Below, in pieces: positions 33,695 through 41,418 of a DNA stretch of 41,418 bases (within the stretch, counting starts at the first letter, position 1; every line of letters begins with the position of its first letter). The position numbers and the translations under genes were made by a program. The DNA is from Sphingobacteriales bacterium (GTDB lineage: Bacteria; Bacteroidota; Bacteroidia; Chitinophagales; CAIOSU01). Below the pieces are notes generated by a model. It worked only from the letters and a program-made list of their open reading frames with translations. It was not told where the DNA came from and did no database searches. Location of the stretch: the NCBI GenBank assembly GCA_027486795.1, contig JAIXOI010000054.1:1-41418 (forward strand). The letters run 5' to 3'.

Positions 33695-36163
33695 GTGGAT
33701 ATTAAGTTCAACAAAGGTTTTTCCGATAAAAAGGAACAAAGCATTCAGCGCATTTTCGTAATAGGCTGCATGGTATATGTCAGCATCGGTTTTGCATACC
33801 AGATTACCGAAATAAAAGTAAACGACCCATTCTGGTTGCGTTTTTTGGTAGGCACTATAGGCCTTATGGGCCTTATCATGACCCGCTTATCAACTTACTT
33901 TCAGCAGTATTTTTCTACGGTATTGCTCATGACCATGTTCATTTGCAACCTCCATTTTTACTATCTGCTGTATATCAACGATTTTGATGCCAACTTCCGC
34001 ATATCGCTCCTCGTTGTCGTCATTACCACTATCATGTTCATCAACTCCAAGAGGCTTCACTTGGCTTACAACCTGTTTACGGTGCTGGCTTATGCTGGGT
34101 TGATGTTGTATACCGGTAGGGTCGATCATGATATACTGTTGCTTGGTCTGCTCATTTTTGTGGTGTTGCTGTTTGGCTACATGAAAAACAGCGACCGCAT
34201 GGAGGCTTTCCGTTTGGTAAACGAAAACCAGATTTTACTGAATACAGTAAACAACAATATCTACAACGGCATTTTTCGCATCAATACCCAGTTTAGACTG
34301 CTGTATGCAAACGATTACCTGGCGCGCATGCTGGGCTATGCTGTTACCGAAGACAGGCAAATTGTGGAGGAAATAAAGCGGGTGTTTCAAAACCATAAGC
34401 AAATAAACCTCCGTTTGGAAGCACTCGAATCGATTAAGGACATGGAAGTGTCTTTCCTCAGAAAAGACGGTACCGAGTTTTGGGGCTTGGTAAATATGTC
34501 GCCCATTGTTGCCGAAGACGAAGTTCCCTACTATGATGGCACTATACTTGATATAACCGATAAAAAGATAGCCGAAAACGAGCTGATGCTGTTTAGCGCT
34601 GCTATTGACCATACACCCACTGGCGTGGTAATGACCGACCGCTGGGGCAAAATAACTTACGCCAACCCTTATTTTACCAAACTTACCGGATACAATATTG
34701 ACGAAATACTGGGTACCAAAATTGAACGCTATGGCGTAGTAAACGATACCGAAAGTGCTGCCACTTGGGGGCGCTTAATTAGTGGTTCGGTTTGGAAGGG
34801 CGAATTGAATTTCAGAAACAAATTAGGCAAGGTGCTTACCGAACTTACCAGCGTGGCACCCATTAGGAACGAAAAAGGCGATATACAGAACATTGTTATC
34901 CTTACGGAGGATATAACCGAACGCAAACATGCCGAAATAGCCACGCTAGAGGCTAAAGAGAAAGCCGAAGAGGCTACTCGTGCCAAAGAGCAGTTTCTTT
35001 CTACTATGAGCCATGAGCTCAGAACGCCTATGAACTCGGTTATTGGTATCAGTAATATTTTGCTCGATGAAAACCCAAGGCCCGACCAGGTGGAGAATTT
35101 GAACATCCTCAAGTTTTCGGCTATTAATTTGTTAGCTATTATCAACGATATTTTGGACCTTTCCAAAATAGAAGCCGGGAAGATGGAATTTTTGAGGGAA
35201 GATTTTGATTTACATTATACGCTCATTAATATCAAAAGGGCCCATGCCTTTAAGGCTGAAGAGAAGGGCATCAAAATTTCGTTGCAAGTTGACGAGAACC
35301 TACCCAATATTCTGAAAGGCGATGCGCACCGATTGAATCAAGTACTCAACAACCTGGTATCGAATGCGGTGAAGTTTACGGAGCAGGGCACCGTAAACCT
35401 GCACGTGGGCATTGATGCGGAAACCGACGAAGAGGTAAAGCTTAAAATTACGGTAGCTGATACTGGAATAGGTATACCGGGCGATAAATTGGAGTATATT
35501 TTCCAAAGTTTCGGGCAAGCATCGGCCGAAACGGCGCAAAAATATGGCGGAACGGGCCTGGGCTTGGCCATTACTCAAAAACTGGTGCTGCTGCAAGGTG
35601 GCGACATACAAGTGAGCAGCAAACTTGGCAAAGGCACTACCTTTACCGTTGGCCTAACTTATGAGCGTGGCAATGCCTTATACCGAAACGAAAAACCATT
35701 ACTGCCAGCCGAAAGCAGCAAGTTGGATAATGTGCGAATACTATTGGTTGACGATAACGTGATAAACCAAAAAGTGGCCATTAAATTCTTGAGCCGTTGG
35801 AAAGCTCAGGTTACTACGGCCAACAATGGACAAGAAGCCATTGACAAACACTTGGCGGGCGATTTCGATTTGATACTGATGGACCTTCAAATGCCAGTAA
35901 TGGATGGCTTAGAGGCCACTGCACTGATACGTAAAATGGATGAACCGATAAAAGCCAAAGTGCCCATTATAGCCCTTACCGCTGCTGCTATGAACCAAGA
36001 GCGCGAGCAGGCACTTAAGCTGGGCGTAAACGATTATGTATGCAAGCCGTTTGTGCCCGAAGAGTTATACGACAAGCTAGTTAAATTCTCGTTGAAGAGC
36101 AAAGAGCAGCGCATGCTGCTAGCCAATACACCCAAAGTGGATAAGGTGAAAAAGCGGGGGTAA
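33695..36163 (+). CDS. Hybrid sensor histidine kinase/response regulator
   Basis: An 822-residue membrane hybrid kinase read from a GTG. About six hydrophobic helices occupy residues 20-165. Two PAS domains follow (about 185-295 and 300-415; YANDYLARMLGYAV and YANPYFTKLTGYN). HisKA carries the phosphorylated H440 in MSHELRTPMNSVIG, the ATPase domain has NAVKFTEQG and YGGTGLGLAI, and a C-terminal REC domain (about 680-800) has the phosphate acceptor D730 in LMDLQMPVMDG with KPF. It lacks a C-terminal Hpt or DNA-binding domain, so output must pass through other proteins. Signal unknown. Confidence 0.93.
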   Translation: MDIKFNKGFSDKKEQSIQRIFVIGCMVYVSIGFAYQITEIKVNDPFWLRFLVGTIGLMGLIMTRLSTYFQQYFSTVLLMTMFICNLHFYYLLYINDFDANFRISLLVVVITTIMFINSKRLHLAYNLFTVLAYAGLMLYTGRVDHDILLLGLLIFVVLLFGYMKNSDRMEAFRLVNENQILLNTVNNNIYNGIFRINTQFRLLYANDYLARMLGYAVTEDRQIVEEIKRVFQNHKQINLRLEALESIKDMEVSFLRKDGTEFWGLVNMSPIVAEDEVPYYDGTILDITDKKIAENELMLFSAAIDHTPTGVVMTDRWGKITYANPYFTKLTGYNIDEILGTKIERYGVVNDTESAATWGRLISGSVWKGELNFRNKLGKVLTELTSVAPIRNEKGDIQNIVILTEDITERKHAEIATLEAKEKAEEATRAKEQFLSTMSHELRTPMNSVIGISNILLDENPRPDQVENLNILKFSAINLLAIINDILDLSKIEAGKMEFLREDFDLHYTLINIKRAHAFKAEEKGIKISLQVDENLPNILKGDAHRLNQVLNNLVSNAVKFTEQGTVNLHVGIDAETDEEVKLKITVADTGIGIPGDKLEYIFQSFGQASAETAQKYGGTGLGLAITQKLVLLQGGDIQVSSKLGKGTTFTVGLTYERGNALYRNEKPLLPAESSKLDNVRILLVDDNVINQKVAIKFLSRWKAQVTTANNGQEAIDKHLAGDFDLILMDLQMPVMDGLEATALIRKMDEPIKAKVPIIALTAAAMNQEREQALKLGVNDYVCKPFVPEELYDKLVKFSLKSKEQRMLLANTPKVDKVKKRG

Positions 36164-36255
36164 TTTCCTCATTGTGACATTTATCAAAATCAGCTCATAT
36201 TAACAATTGCAGTCAAAAGGTTTGCCTAACTTAGTAATAATTAAAGGCTAGCTAA

Positions 36256-36639
36256 TTGGACGGTAATAAGTTGATTGTCTTTTTCCGAGTTATTATAGCG
36301 CTAGTATGGCTGGTAAATGGTCTGTTTTGTAAATTGCTGAATCTTGTGCCGCGGCATCAGCAAATAGTAGGCGAAATTCTCGGCAATGTGTATGCGCCTA
36401 TCCTTACTAAGCTTATTGGAGTTTCCGAAATTGGAATGGCTATTTGGATATTGAGCGGTATCAAACCTCGGTTTGTCGCTTATGTTCAAGTAGTAATTAT
36501 AATTACCATGAACATTTTAGAATTTATTCTTGTGCCCGAACTATTACTTTGGGGTAGATTGAATGGACTGTTTGCCTTTATGTTTGTGTTGCTAATTGTC
36601 TATTACGAGTATTCTCGAACCCAAACATTAAAGGCCTAA
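36256..36639 (+). CDS. DoxX-like membrane protein
   Basis: A 127-residue four-helix membrane protein, read from TTG. Segments VIIALVWLVNGLFCKLL, ILTKLIGVSEIGMAIWIL, YVQVVIIITMNILEFILV and GLFAFMFVLLIVYY are spaced like DoxX/DUF417 family members, with the GxSExGMAxWIL pattern typical of DoxX. The function is unknown; family links to quinone or redox chemistry are indirect. Its stop overlaps the ATG of the DUF2071-like gene by one base, so it is the first gene of a four-gene operon. Confidence 0.8.
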   Translation: MDGNKLIVFFRVIIALVWLVNGLFCKLLNLVPRHQQIVGEILGNVYAPILTKLIGVSEIGMAIWILSGIKPRFVAYVQVVIIITMNILEFILVPELLLWGRLNGLFAFMFVLLIVYYEYSRTQTLKA

Positions 36640-37379
36640 TGTCATTTCTAAAGAACCATCCATTTGCTGTGGAGGCATATTTTAAACGGTCAACGGTATT
36701 TACGTTTGCCGTGCATAAGGAGCAGCTACAATCGCTTATTCCCGAGTGCTTGCAACTGGATACCTTTAATGATACTTATGCTTTTGTGGCATTGGCTATG
36801 GTAGAAACACAAAACTTAAGGCCCAAAGGGTTTCCCAAATTTATGGGCAGTAATTTTTACCTGATGGGGCTTCGCATATTTGTTCGTTACATCAACAATC
36901 AAGGCAAACGCTTACGTGGTCTTTACATCATCCAATCGGTTACCGATAAAAAGAAGATGGAGTTAATAGGTAACATCTTTACCCATTACAATTATACCAC
37001 TATTGATGTAACTGAAACTAGGGTTGGCGATTTGGTGAAAGTTAACTCTGTAGATTCTGATATCGATGTTGAATGGCAATACTTGCAAGAAGATGAAGCC
37101 CAAATACCATCAGGATCGCCGTTTGCTGAGTGGTCCGATGCGCGTCGGTTTTCCGGCCCATTGCCTTTTACATTTACTTACGATGCTTATAAAAAGGAAG
37201 TATTAATAATTGAAGGCGTGCGACAACATTGGAAACCACAGCCTATCAAGGTCAATAAAATTCATGTGTCATTCCTGCCAGCACTTGGCCTATCGGGTTA
37301 TCGGTTAGCCAGTGCCTTCGTAGTGGAAGATGTACCATACTATTGGAAAAAAGGAAAAATAGAGCAATGGAAAGTGTAA
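36639..37379 (+). CDS. DUF2071-like protein
   Basis: A 246-residue soluble protein of the YqjF/DUF2071 type (acetoacetate decarboxylase-like fold): FAVHKEQLQSLIPECLQLDT, AFVALAMVETQNLRP and GMRIFVRY-like GLRIFVRYI are its marks. Members have no settled function; the fold binds small hydrophobic molecules. One-base overlap with the DoxX-like gene before it, and the methyltransferase ATG at 37367 lies inside its 3' end, so translation is coupled along the operon. Confidence 0.82.
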   Translation: MSFLKNHPFAVEAYFKRSTVFTFAVHKEQLQSLIPECLQLDTFNDTYAFVALAMVETQNLRPKGFPKFMGSNFYLMGLRIFVRYINNQGKRLRGLYIIQSVTDKKKMELIGNIFTHYNYTTIDVTETRVGDLVKVNSVDSDIDVEWQYLQEDEAQIPSGSPFAEWSDARRFSGPLPFTFTYDAYKKEVLIIEGVRQHWKPQPIKVNKIHVSFLPALGLSGYRLASAFVVEDVPYYWKKGKIEQWKV

Positions 37380-38131
37380 GGAGGCCGTTTCAAGGCATCG
37401 GCAATGTGGTGCGGTTCAACTGGCACTTTTATGTGGTTGCTTTGGCTACACTTGTTGTTTTGGCAATTACTGCAATTGTTACCTCCGGTTGGCTTCAAGC
37501 GATTATCCTTGTGGCATTTTTAGGTGTATGTTTGCTAACTACCGTATCCCTTGCTGTTACCTACTGGGTCTATGATTTATCAAGCCTGTATAGGATGAAC
37601 TGGCTAAATAGCATAAACATAGCCAGTGGCGATGTGTTAGTGAATATTAATGCTGGATTTGATGAAACCAGTGCGTTGTTGCGCCATAAATACCCGAAAG
37701 CAAAACTTACGGTGCTCGATTTTTACGACCCCATCAAGCATACGGAAGTTTCAATAAAAAGGGCTCGCAAGGATTATCCGCCTTACCCAGGAACAGTTAG
37801 CGTAACAACCACCAAATTGCCATTTGCAGACGCTTCGGTTAATTGCTTTTTAGCTACCTTGGCCGCTCACGAAATTAGGGATAATGCAGAGCGGATAGAT
37901 TTTTTGGTGGAAGTGCATCGAATATTAAAAGGCGATGGCAAGGTAGTATTAACCGAGCATTTACGCGATACGGCCAATTTTATGGCATACAATTTTGGGG
38001 CATTTCATTTCCATTCAAGGGCAACTTGGTTGGGTAGCTTTAAAGCCGCAGGTTTTACCTTGCAACAAGAAATTAAAAGCACTCCTTTTATATCCACCTT
38101 TATACTCTGTAAAAATGGAACTACATCTTAA
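37367..38131 (+). CDS. Membrane-anchored SAM-dependent methyltransferase
   Basis: A 254-residue protein from the ATG at 37367, 13 bases before the upstream stop; a TTG at 37343 is also open. Two hydrophobic helices at about 20-70 (YVVALATLVVLAITAI; ILVAFLGVCLLTTVSLAV) are followed by a Rossmann methyltransferase: SGDVLVNINAGF (motif I, weakened), KLTVLDFYD, LPFADASVNCFLATLAAHEI (motif III-like) and LKGDGKVVLTEHL. It resembles UbiE-type enzymes. Membrane anchoring suggests a lipid or quinone substrate. The glycine-poor motif I is unusual. Confidence 0.75.
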   Translation: MESVRRPFQGIGNVVRFNWHFYVVALATLVVLAITAIVTSGWLQAIILVAFLGVCLLTTVSLAVTYWVYDLSSLYRMNWLNSINIASGDVLVNINAGFDETSALLRHKYPKAKLTVLDFYDPIKHTEVSIKRARKDYPPYPGTVSVTTTKLPFADASVNCFLATLAAHEIRDNAERIDFLVEVHRILKGDGKVVLTEHLRDTANFMAYNFGAFHFHSRATWLGSFKAAGFTLQQEIKSTPFISTFILCKNGTTS

Positions 38132-38510
38132 AGTTATTGGCGTATTGCTGGTGTTGCTGGCCATGATGCACGTTATTTTCCCTCGCTATTTTGATTGGAA
38201 ATCACAATTGAGTGGGCTCAGCCTCATCAATAGGCAAATGATGTATGTGCATACTTTCTTTATAGCATTGGTGGTGCTACTGATGGGCGTTCTTTGTTTC
38301 ACCTCTGCTAATGAGTTGGTTAATAATGCTTTGGGTAAAAAAATATGTTTTGGACTGTTTGTTTTTTGGTTTGCCCGGTTGGTCATACAGTTCTTTGGTT
38401 ACTCCTCGGAGTTGTGGAAAGGCAAGACTTTTGAAACCACAGTGCATGTGGTGTTTACTTTCCTTTGGGTTTATTTGAGCGGGGTATTTTTATGGATAAG
38501 TATCCATTAA
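38115..38510 (+). CDS. Four-helix membrane protein
   Basis: A 131-residue protein starting at the ATG inside the methyltransferase 3' end (17-base overlap). Four hydrophobic segments: LKVIGVLLVLLAMMHVIF, VHTFFIALVVLLMGVLCF, ICFGLFVFWFARLVIQFF and VHVVFTFLWVYLSGVFLW. No family recognised. It ends the DoxX-like/DUF2071/methyltransferase/membrane-protein operon; a terminator follows at 38530. Confidence 0.75.
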   Translation: MELHLKVIGVLLVLLAMMHVIFPRYFDWKSQLSGLSLINRQMMYVHTFFIALVVLLMGVLCFTSANELVNNALGKKICFGLFVFWFARLVIQFFGYSSELWKGKTFETTVHVVFTFLWVYLSGVFLWISIH

Positions 38511-38529
38511 AGGCATTAGTCACCAAATA

Positions 38530-38561
38530 AAAACGACCCCAGAAATTTCTGGGGCCGTTTT
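38530..38561. terminator. Intrinsic terminator after the four-gene operon
   Basis: AAAACG-A-CCCCAGAAA pairs with TTTCTGGGG-C-CGTTTT and is followed by GTTTTA on the plus strand. The A-run on the other side lets it also serve the converging ahcY gene. Confidence 0.85.
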
Positions 38562-38585
38562 GTTTTATTCGTAGTTACCAATTAA

Positions 38586-38614
38586 CCCTCGCCCAAGGCG
38601 AGGCAAGCAAATAA
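38586..38614. repeat. Inverted copy of the 2348-2376 repeat
   Basis: CCCTCGCCCAAGGCGAGG with CAAGCAAATAA is the exact reverse complement of the 29-base unit at 2348-2376. It is flanked by GGTTAATTGGTAACTAC- and AACCAATTAAC-type words as at the other locus. Confidence 0.85.
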
Positions 38615-38640
38615 CCAATTAACAACTAATCAATCAACTA

Positions 38641-39951
38641 TTAGTAGCGGTAGTACTCTGGCTTGTAAGGGCCGGCAACCGGTACGCCAATGTATTCGGC
38701 TTGGTCGTCGCGAAGGGTTTCCAACTCAACACCAATTTTAGCTAGGTGCAAGCGGGCAACCATTTCGTCCAAGTGCTTAGGCAATACGTAAACGTCGTTG
38801 CCGTAGTTTTCGCTGTTTTTCCAAAGCTCAAGTTGTGCCAAAGTTTGGTTGGTAAATGAGTTACTCATCACAAACGATGGGTGGCCGGTAGCGCAACCAA
38901 GGTTTACCAAGCGGCCTTCAGCCAACAACAGAATGTCTTTTCCGTCGATGGTGTACTTGTCTACTTGTGGCTTAATGTTGATGTGAGTGTTGCCATAGTG
39001 TTTTTTCAACCAAGCAACGTCAATCTCATTATCAAAGTGGCCAATGTTACAAACAATGGCTTTGTCTTTCATCAATTTAAAGTGCTCCGCACGGATGATG
39101 TCCTTGTTGCCTGTAGCAGTTACCACTATATCGGCTTGAGGTACTGCTTTTGCCATAGGTTGCACAGCAAAACCGTCCATAGCAGCTTGTAAGGCGCAAA
39201 TCGGGTCAATTTCGGTAACAATAACACGGGCACCGGCACCGCGCAACGAAGCGGCAGAACCTTTACCTACGTCGCCATAACCAGCAACAACAGCTACTTT
39301 ACCAGCCATCATTACGTCAGTAGCACGGCGAATAGAATCTACCAAAGACTCTTTGCAACCATATTTGTTATCAAATTTCGATTTAGTAACCGAATCGTTG
39401 ATGTTGATAGCAGGCATTGGTAAGGTACCTTTTTTAACGCGCTCGTATAAGCGGTGCACACCAGTAGTGGTTTCTTCGCTGATACCACGGATGCCTTTTA
39501 CCAATTCAGGGTAACGGTCAAGTACCATGTTGGTCAAATCGCCACCGTCGTCCAAAATCATGTTCAATGGCTGGTTGTCTTCGCCAAAAAACAAAGTTTG
39601 CTCAATGCACCAATCAAACTCTTCTTCGCTTAGGCCTTTCCAAGCGTATACCGCAACACCGGCAGCAGCAATAGCAGCGGCAGCGTGGTCTTGAGTTGAG
39701 AAAATATTGCAGCTACTCCAAGTTACTTCAGCACCAAGCTCTACCAATGTTTCAATCAACACGGCAGTTTGAATAGTCATATGCAAGCAACCAGCAACAC
39801 GCGCACCTTTCAAAGGTTTTTCTTTGCCATACTGCTCACGCAAAGCCATCAAACCTGGCATTTCAGCTTCAGCCAATTCAATTTCTTTACGACCCCATTC
39901 GGCCAAAGAAATGTCTTTTACTTTGTACTTAAGTTTAGTAGTTTCCAACAC
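38641..39951 (-). CDS. ahcY: Adenosylhomocysteinase
   Basis: A 436-residue NAD-dependent enzyme, read from GTG at 39951; the frame is open to a TTG at 39993, but the usual N-terminus ([14 protein letters not shown]) begins just after the [31 protein letters not shown] and the NAD fold [20 protein letters not shown] are highly conserved, as is the C-terminal YxxYKPxxYRY end ([13 protein letters not shown]). It splits S-adenosylhomocysteine to homocysteine and adenosine, recycling the product of methyltransferases such as the one encoded just before. It stands alone with a terminator beyond it. Confidence 0.96.
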   Translation of the reverse strand: MLETTKLKYKVKDISLAEWGRKEIELAEAEMPGLMALREQYGKEKPLKGARVAGCLHMTIQTAVLIETLVELGAEVTWSSCNIFSTQDHAAAAIAAAGVAVYAWKGLSEEEFDWCIEQTLFFGEDNQPLNMILDDGGDLTNMVLDRYPELVKGIRGISEETTTGVHRLYERVKKGTLPMPAININDSVTKSKFDNKYGCKESLVDSIRRATDVMMAGKVAVVAGYGDVGKGSAASLRGAGARVIVTEIDPICALQAAMDGFAVQPMAKAVPQADIVVTATGNKDIIRAEHFKLMKDKAIVCNIGHFDNEIDVAWLKKHYGNTHINIKPQVDKYTIDGKDILLLAEGRLVNLGCATGHPSFVMSNSFTNQTLAQLELWKNSENYGNDVYVLPKHLDEMVARLHLAKIGVELETLRDDQAEYIGVPVAGPYKPEYYRY

Positions 39952-40065
39952 GGTATATTGTTTAGTTTCTAAAATCGTTTGCAAAGCTACCAAATAGGAT
40001 GCTGGAAAGCAACCATTTGGGGTTAAGTAATTGGTATTTAGTAAATAGCCAATTGTTATGGGTTC

Positions 40066-40107
40066 CCAAAAAAGCGGAAGCCTTGGCTACTGCTAACCAA
40101 GGCTTCC
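40066..40107 (-). terminator. Intrinsic terminator of the surface-protein gene
   Basis: An 11-bp stem GGAAGCCTTGG with CCAAGGCTTCC (40076-40086 with 40097-40107) followed on the minus strand by GCTTTTTTGGG. It lies 25 bases past the stop of the repetitive gene. Confidence 0.85.
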
Positions 40108-40131
40108 AACAAGTGGCAGTATTATTTAACT

Positions 40132-41418
40132 TTAGTTTAGCACATCTAGCACTGCGTTACCTTTAATATCTACTGTAGCGCCATTGGCTATGTTAATGGT
40201 TTTGCAAGTTGCATTGCCATTATAAAGTGGCGAAGAGGTAACAATTTGCGGATACCTTGGCCTTCCGGCAGGTATTACAGCATTGGTATTATCTCCAGGT
40301 ACACAGTTGCTCCAGTTGGCAGGGTTGTACCAATCGGTGCTTACGTTGCCATTCCAGGTTGATGAAGCTAAATTGCTCTGCACCGAGACCGTTACGCAGT
40401 TTGAAGTAACATTGCTACAGGCATTGCCCGTTTGCGAAACAACTACCCTATAATACCTGGCTGCGGTAAACGTACCGGTAGTATAGCTGGTTGAGTTGGT
40501 GCCAACATTCGTAAAGCTGCCGCCACAACCTGTGGTCGATTCTTGCCACTGGTAGCTAAAAGTGCCTACACCGCCTGTAGCCGCAACGGTAAGGGTATAG
40601 GTACCGTTGTAGCAAGCTGCCCCAGCTATTGGTTGAGTGCTAATGGTAGGGTCAGCAGTAATAATTACTGAGGTTTCGCTGCCATCGGCTAAGTTGCAAC
40701 CCGATACACTTGCGTTGTAAACCGGACGATAGTAATAAGTATTAGCTGAACTTGGCACATCTGGGGATGTGACAGTGGTGCCTGCACCTCCTGGCGTAAT
40801 GGCCCTAACCCAAGTTACCGAACCACCAGAACCACCGCTTACTGTTGCCGAGAAAGTTACGCTGGCACCTAAGCACTGAGTAGTTGATGAAACGGTATTG
40901 GTAGCCCAAGTTGGGTCGGCCAACACAGTTACTGTTGTTTCAGTGCCATCGGCAAGGTTACAACCTGATACTGTTGGGTTGTAAACCGGACGGTAGTAAT
41001 AGGTAGTTGCACTTGGTGGTATATCAGGAGACGTAACCGCCGTACCTGCACCTCCCGGGGTGGTTGACCGCACCCAGCTTACAGTGCCGCCCGAGCCACC
41101 GCTAACGGTAGCTGAGAACGTAACCGAACCGCCGTTACAGATTGTACTCGGCGAAACGGTGTTGGTAGCCCAAGTGGGGTCGGCCACTACAGTTACGGTA
41201 GCTTCCGCGCCATCGGCAAGGTTACAGCCAGATACTGTACCTGTGTATACCGGACGATAGTAGTAAGTACCCGCAGATGGAGGAGTATTGGGCGAAGTAA
41301 CGGTTGTACCCGCGCCACCTGGGGTAGTTGCCCGCGCCCAGCTTACGATGCCGCCAGAGCCACCGCTTATGGTAGCTGAGAATGTAACCGAACCGCCGTT
41401 ACAGATTGTACTCGGCGA
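40132..41418 (-). CDS. Repetitive secreted/surface protein (C-terminal part)
   Basis: The frame runs through the window edge (428 residues here). A GTG at 41187 is only internal; the reading frame continues before it with the same repeat. Three 88-residue repeats lead (TFSATVSGGSGG, GCNLADG, YYYRPVYN), probably Ig-like beta-domains with paired cysteines. They are followed by a variant Ig-like block (TYTLTVAATGGVGTFSYQWQ) and a final domain of STWNGNVSTDWYNPANWSN type common in Bacteroidota surface proteins. It ends at DIKGNAVLDVLN without the usual T9SS sorting domain, so it may be truncated or use another anchor. A large adhesin-like protein is likely. Confidence 0.82.
   Translation of the reverse strand, partial: SPSTICNGGSVTFSATISGGSGGIVSWARATTPGGAGTTVTSPNTPPSAGTYYYRPVYTGTVSGCNLADGAEATVTVVADPTWATNTVSPSTICNGGSVTFSATVSGGSGGTVSWVRSTTPGGAGTAVTSPDIPPSATTYYYRPVYNPTVSGCNLADGTETTVTVLADPTWATNTVSSTTQCLGASVTFSATVSGGSGGSVTWVRAITPGGAGTTVTSPDVPSSANTYYYRPVYNASVSGCNLADGSETSVIITADPTISTQPIAGAACYNGTYTLTVAATGGVGTFSYQWQESTTGCGGSFTNVGTNSTSYTTGTFTAARYYRVVVSQTGNACSNVTSNCVTVSVQSNLASSTWNGNVSTDWYNPANWSNCVPGDNTNAVIPAGRPRYPQIVTSSPLYNGNATCKTINIANGATVDIKGNAVLDVLN
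40640..41418 (-). repeat. 264-bp tandem repeats in the surface-protein gene
   Basis: Repeat period 264 bases (88 codons): units begin at 41418, 41154 and 40890 on the minus strand with SPSTICNGG, SPSTICNGG and SSTTQCLGA. The first two are almost identical at the DNA level (CGCCGAGTACAATCTGTAAC shared), the third more diverged. This points to recent duplication or gene conversion, and at least one further unit beyond the window. Confidence 0.8.

Noticed and set aside
37995-38114. A longer start for the last membrane protein of the four-gene operon
   Set aside because: The extra 40 residues lie in the methyltransferase gene in another frame and are not membrane-like. The ATG at 38115 gives a clean first helix.
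40132-41187. A complete gene starting at the GTG at 41187
   Set aside because: The frame continues upstream to the window edge with the same 88-residue repeat, so the GTG is internal and the gene is cut by the window.

Overview
The window looks like chromosomal DNA from a member of the phylum Bacteroidota. The signs are a gene with a type IX secretion (T9SS) C-terminal sorting domain, a thioredoxin/DUF6952 pair, a secreted TonB C-terminal-domain protein, a periplasmic M1 aminopeptidase, a lipoprotein M16 protease, almost no strong ribosome binding sites, and intergenic regions full of short repeated words. I cannot name a genus.

Layout. 1-2301: tail of a membrane protein, DUF6952 and thioredoxin genes, and a Pif1-like helicase. 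2302-3245: a gene-free cluster of repeats. 3246-5746: an AT-rich two-gene cassette (a DGxQR-motif ParB/DUF262-like protein overlapping a HEPN-motif protein) that reads as a candidate, unclassified defence system. 5936-15123, all minus strand: a large sulfur region with two transcription units. The first is prx, cysM-like, mec-like, cysO-like and moeZ-like (the sulfur-carrier-protein route to cysteine). The second is metY, osmC-like, metX and hom (homoserine to homocysteine). Each unit is preceded by a tiny open reading frame with a run of cysteine codons (6 and 4) followed by an intrinsic terminator, which is the layout of a cysteine-responsive attenuator. 15178-15862: a single PD-(D/E)XK-type gene between two perfect 20-bp direct repeats, probably an inserted cassette.

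15927-33461: a T9SS cargo protein, trmH, an AsmA-like protein, a small membrane protein, a TonB-domain protein, phnW and a phosphonatase-like gene, dnaX (with an A9 slippage site at the gamma/tau boundary), an M16 protease, a lipoyl acyltransferase (E2), a metallophosphoesterase and an M1 aminopeptidase. 33695-38510: a hybrid sensor kinase and a tight four-gene operon (DoxX-like, DUF2071-like, methyltransferase, membrane protein). 38641-41418: ahcY and the end of a repetitive surface protein cut by the window edge.

How it fits together: hom, metX, metY and ahcY sit around homocysteine. The CysO/Mec/CysM/MoeZ set supplies cysteine by protein-bound thiocarboxylate, and Prx and OsmC-like proteins deal with peroxides. 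The two poly-Cys leaders would tie both units to charged tRNA-Cys. Separately, the spacers between genes are built of short words (for example GTACATCGGTACAT, TTACGATTTACG, AATTTGAAAATTTG, GGTTATTGGTTGATT), often as inverted pairs of arrays, an extragenic repeat class that no listed gene explains.
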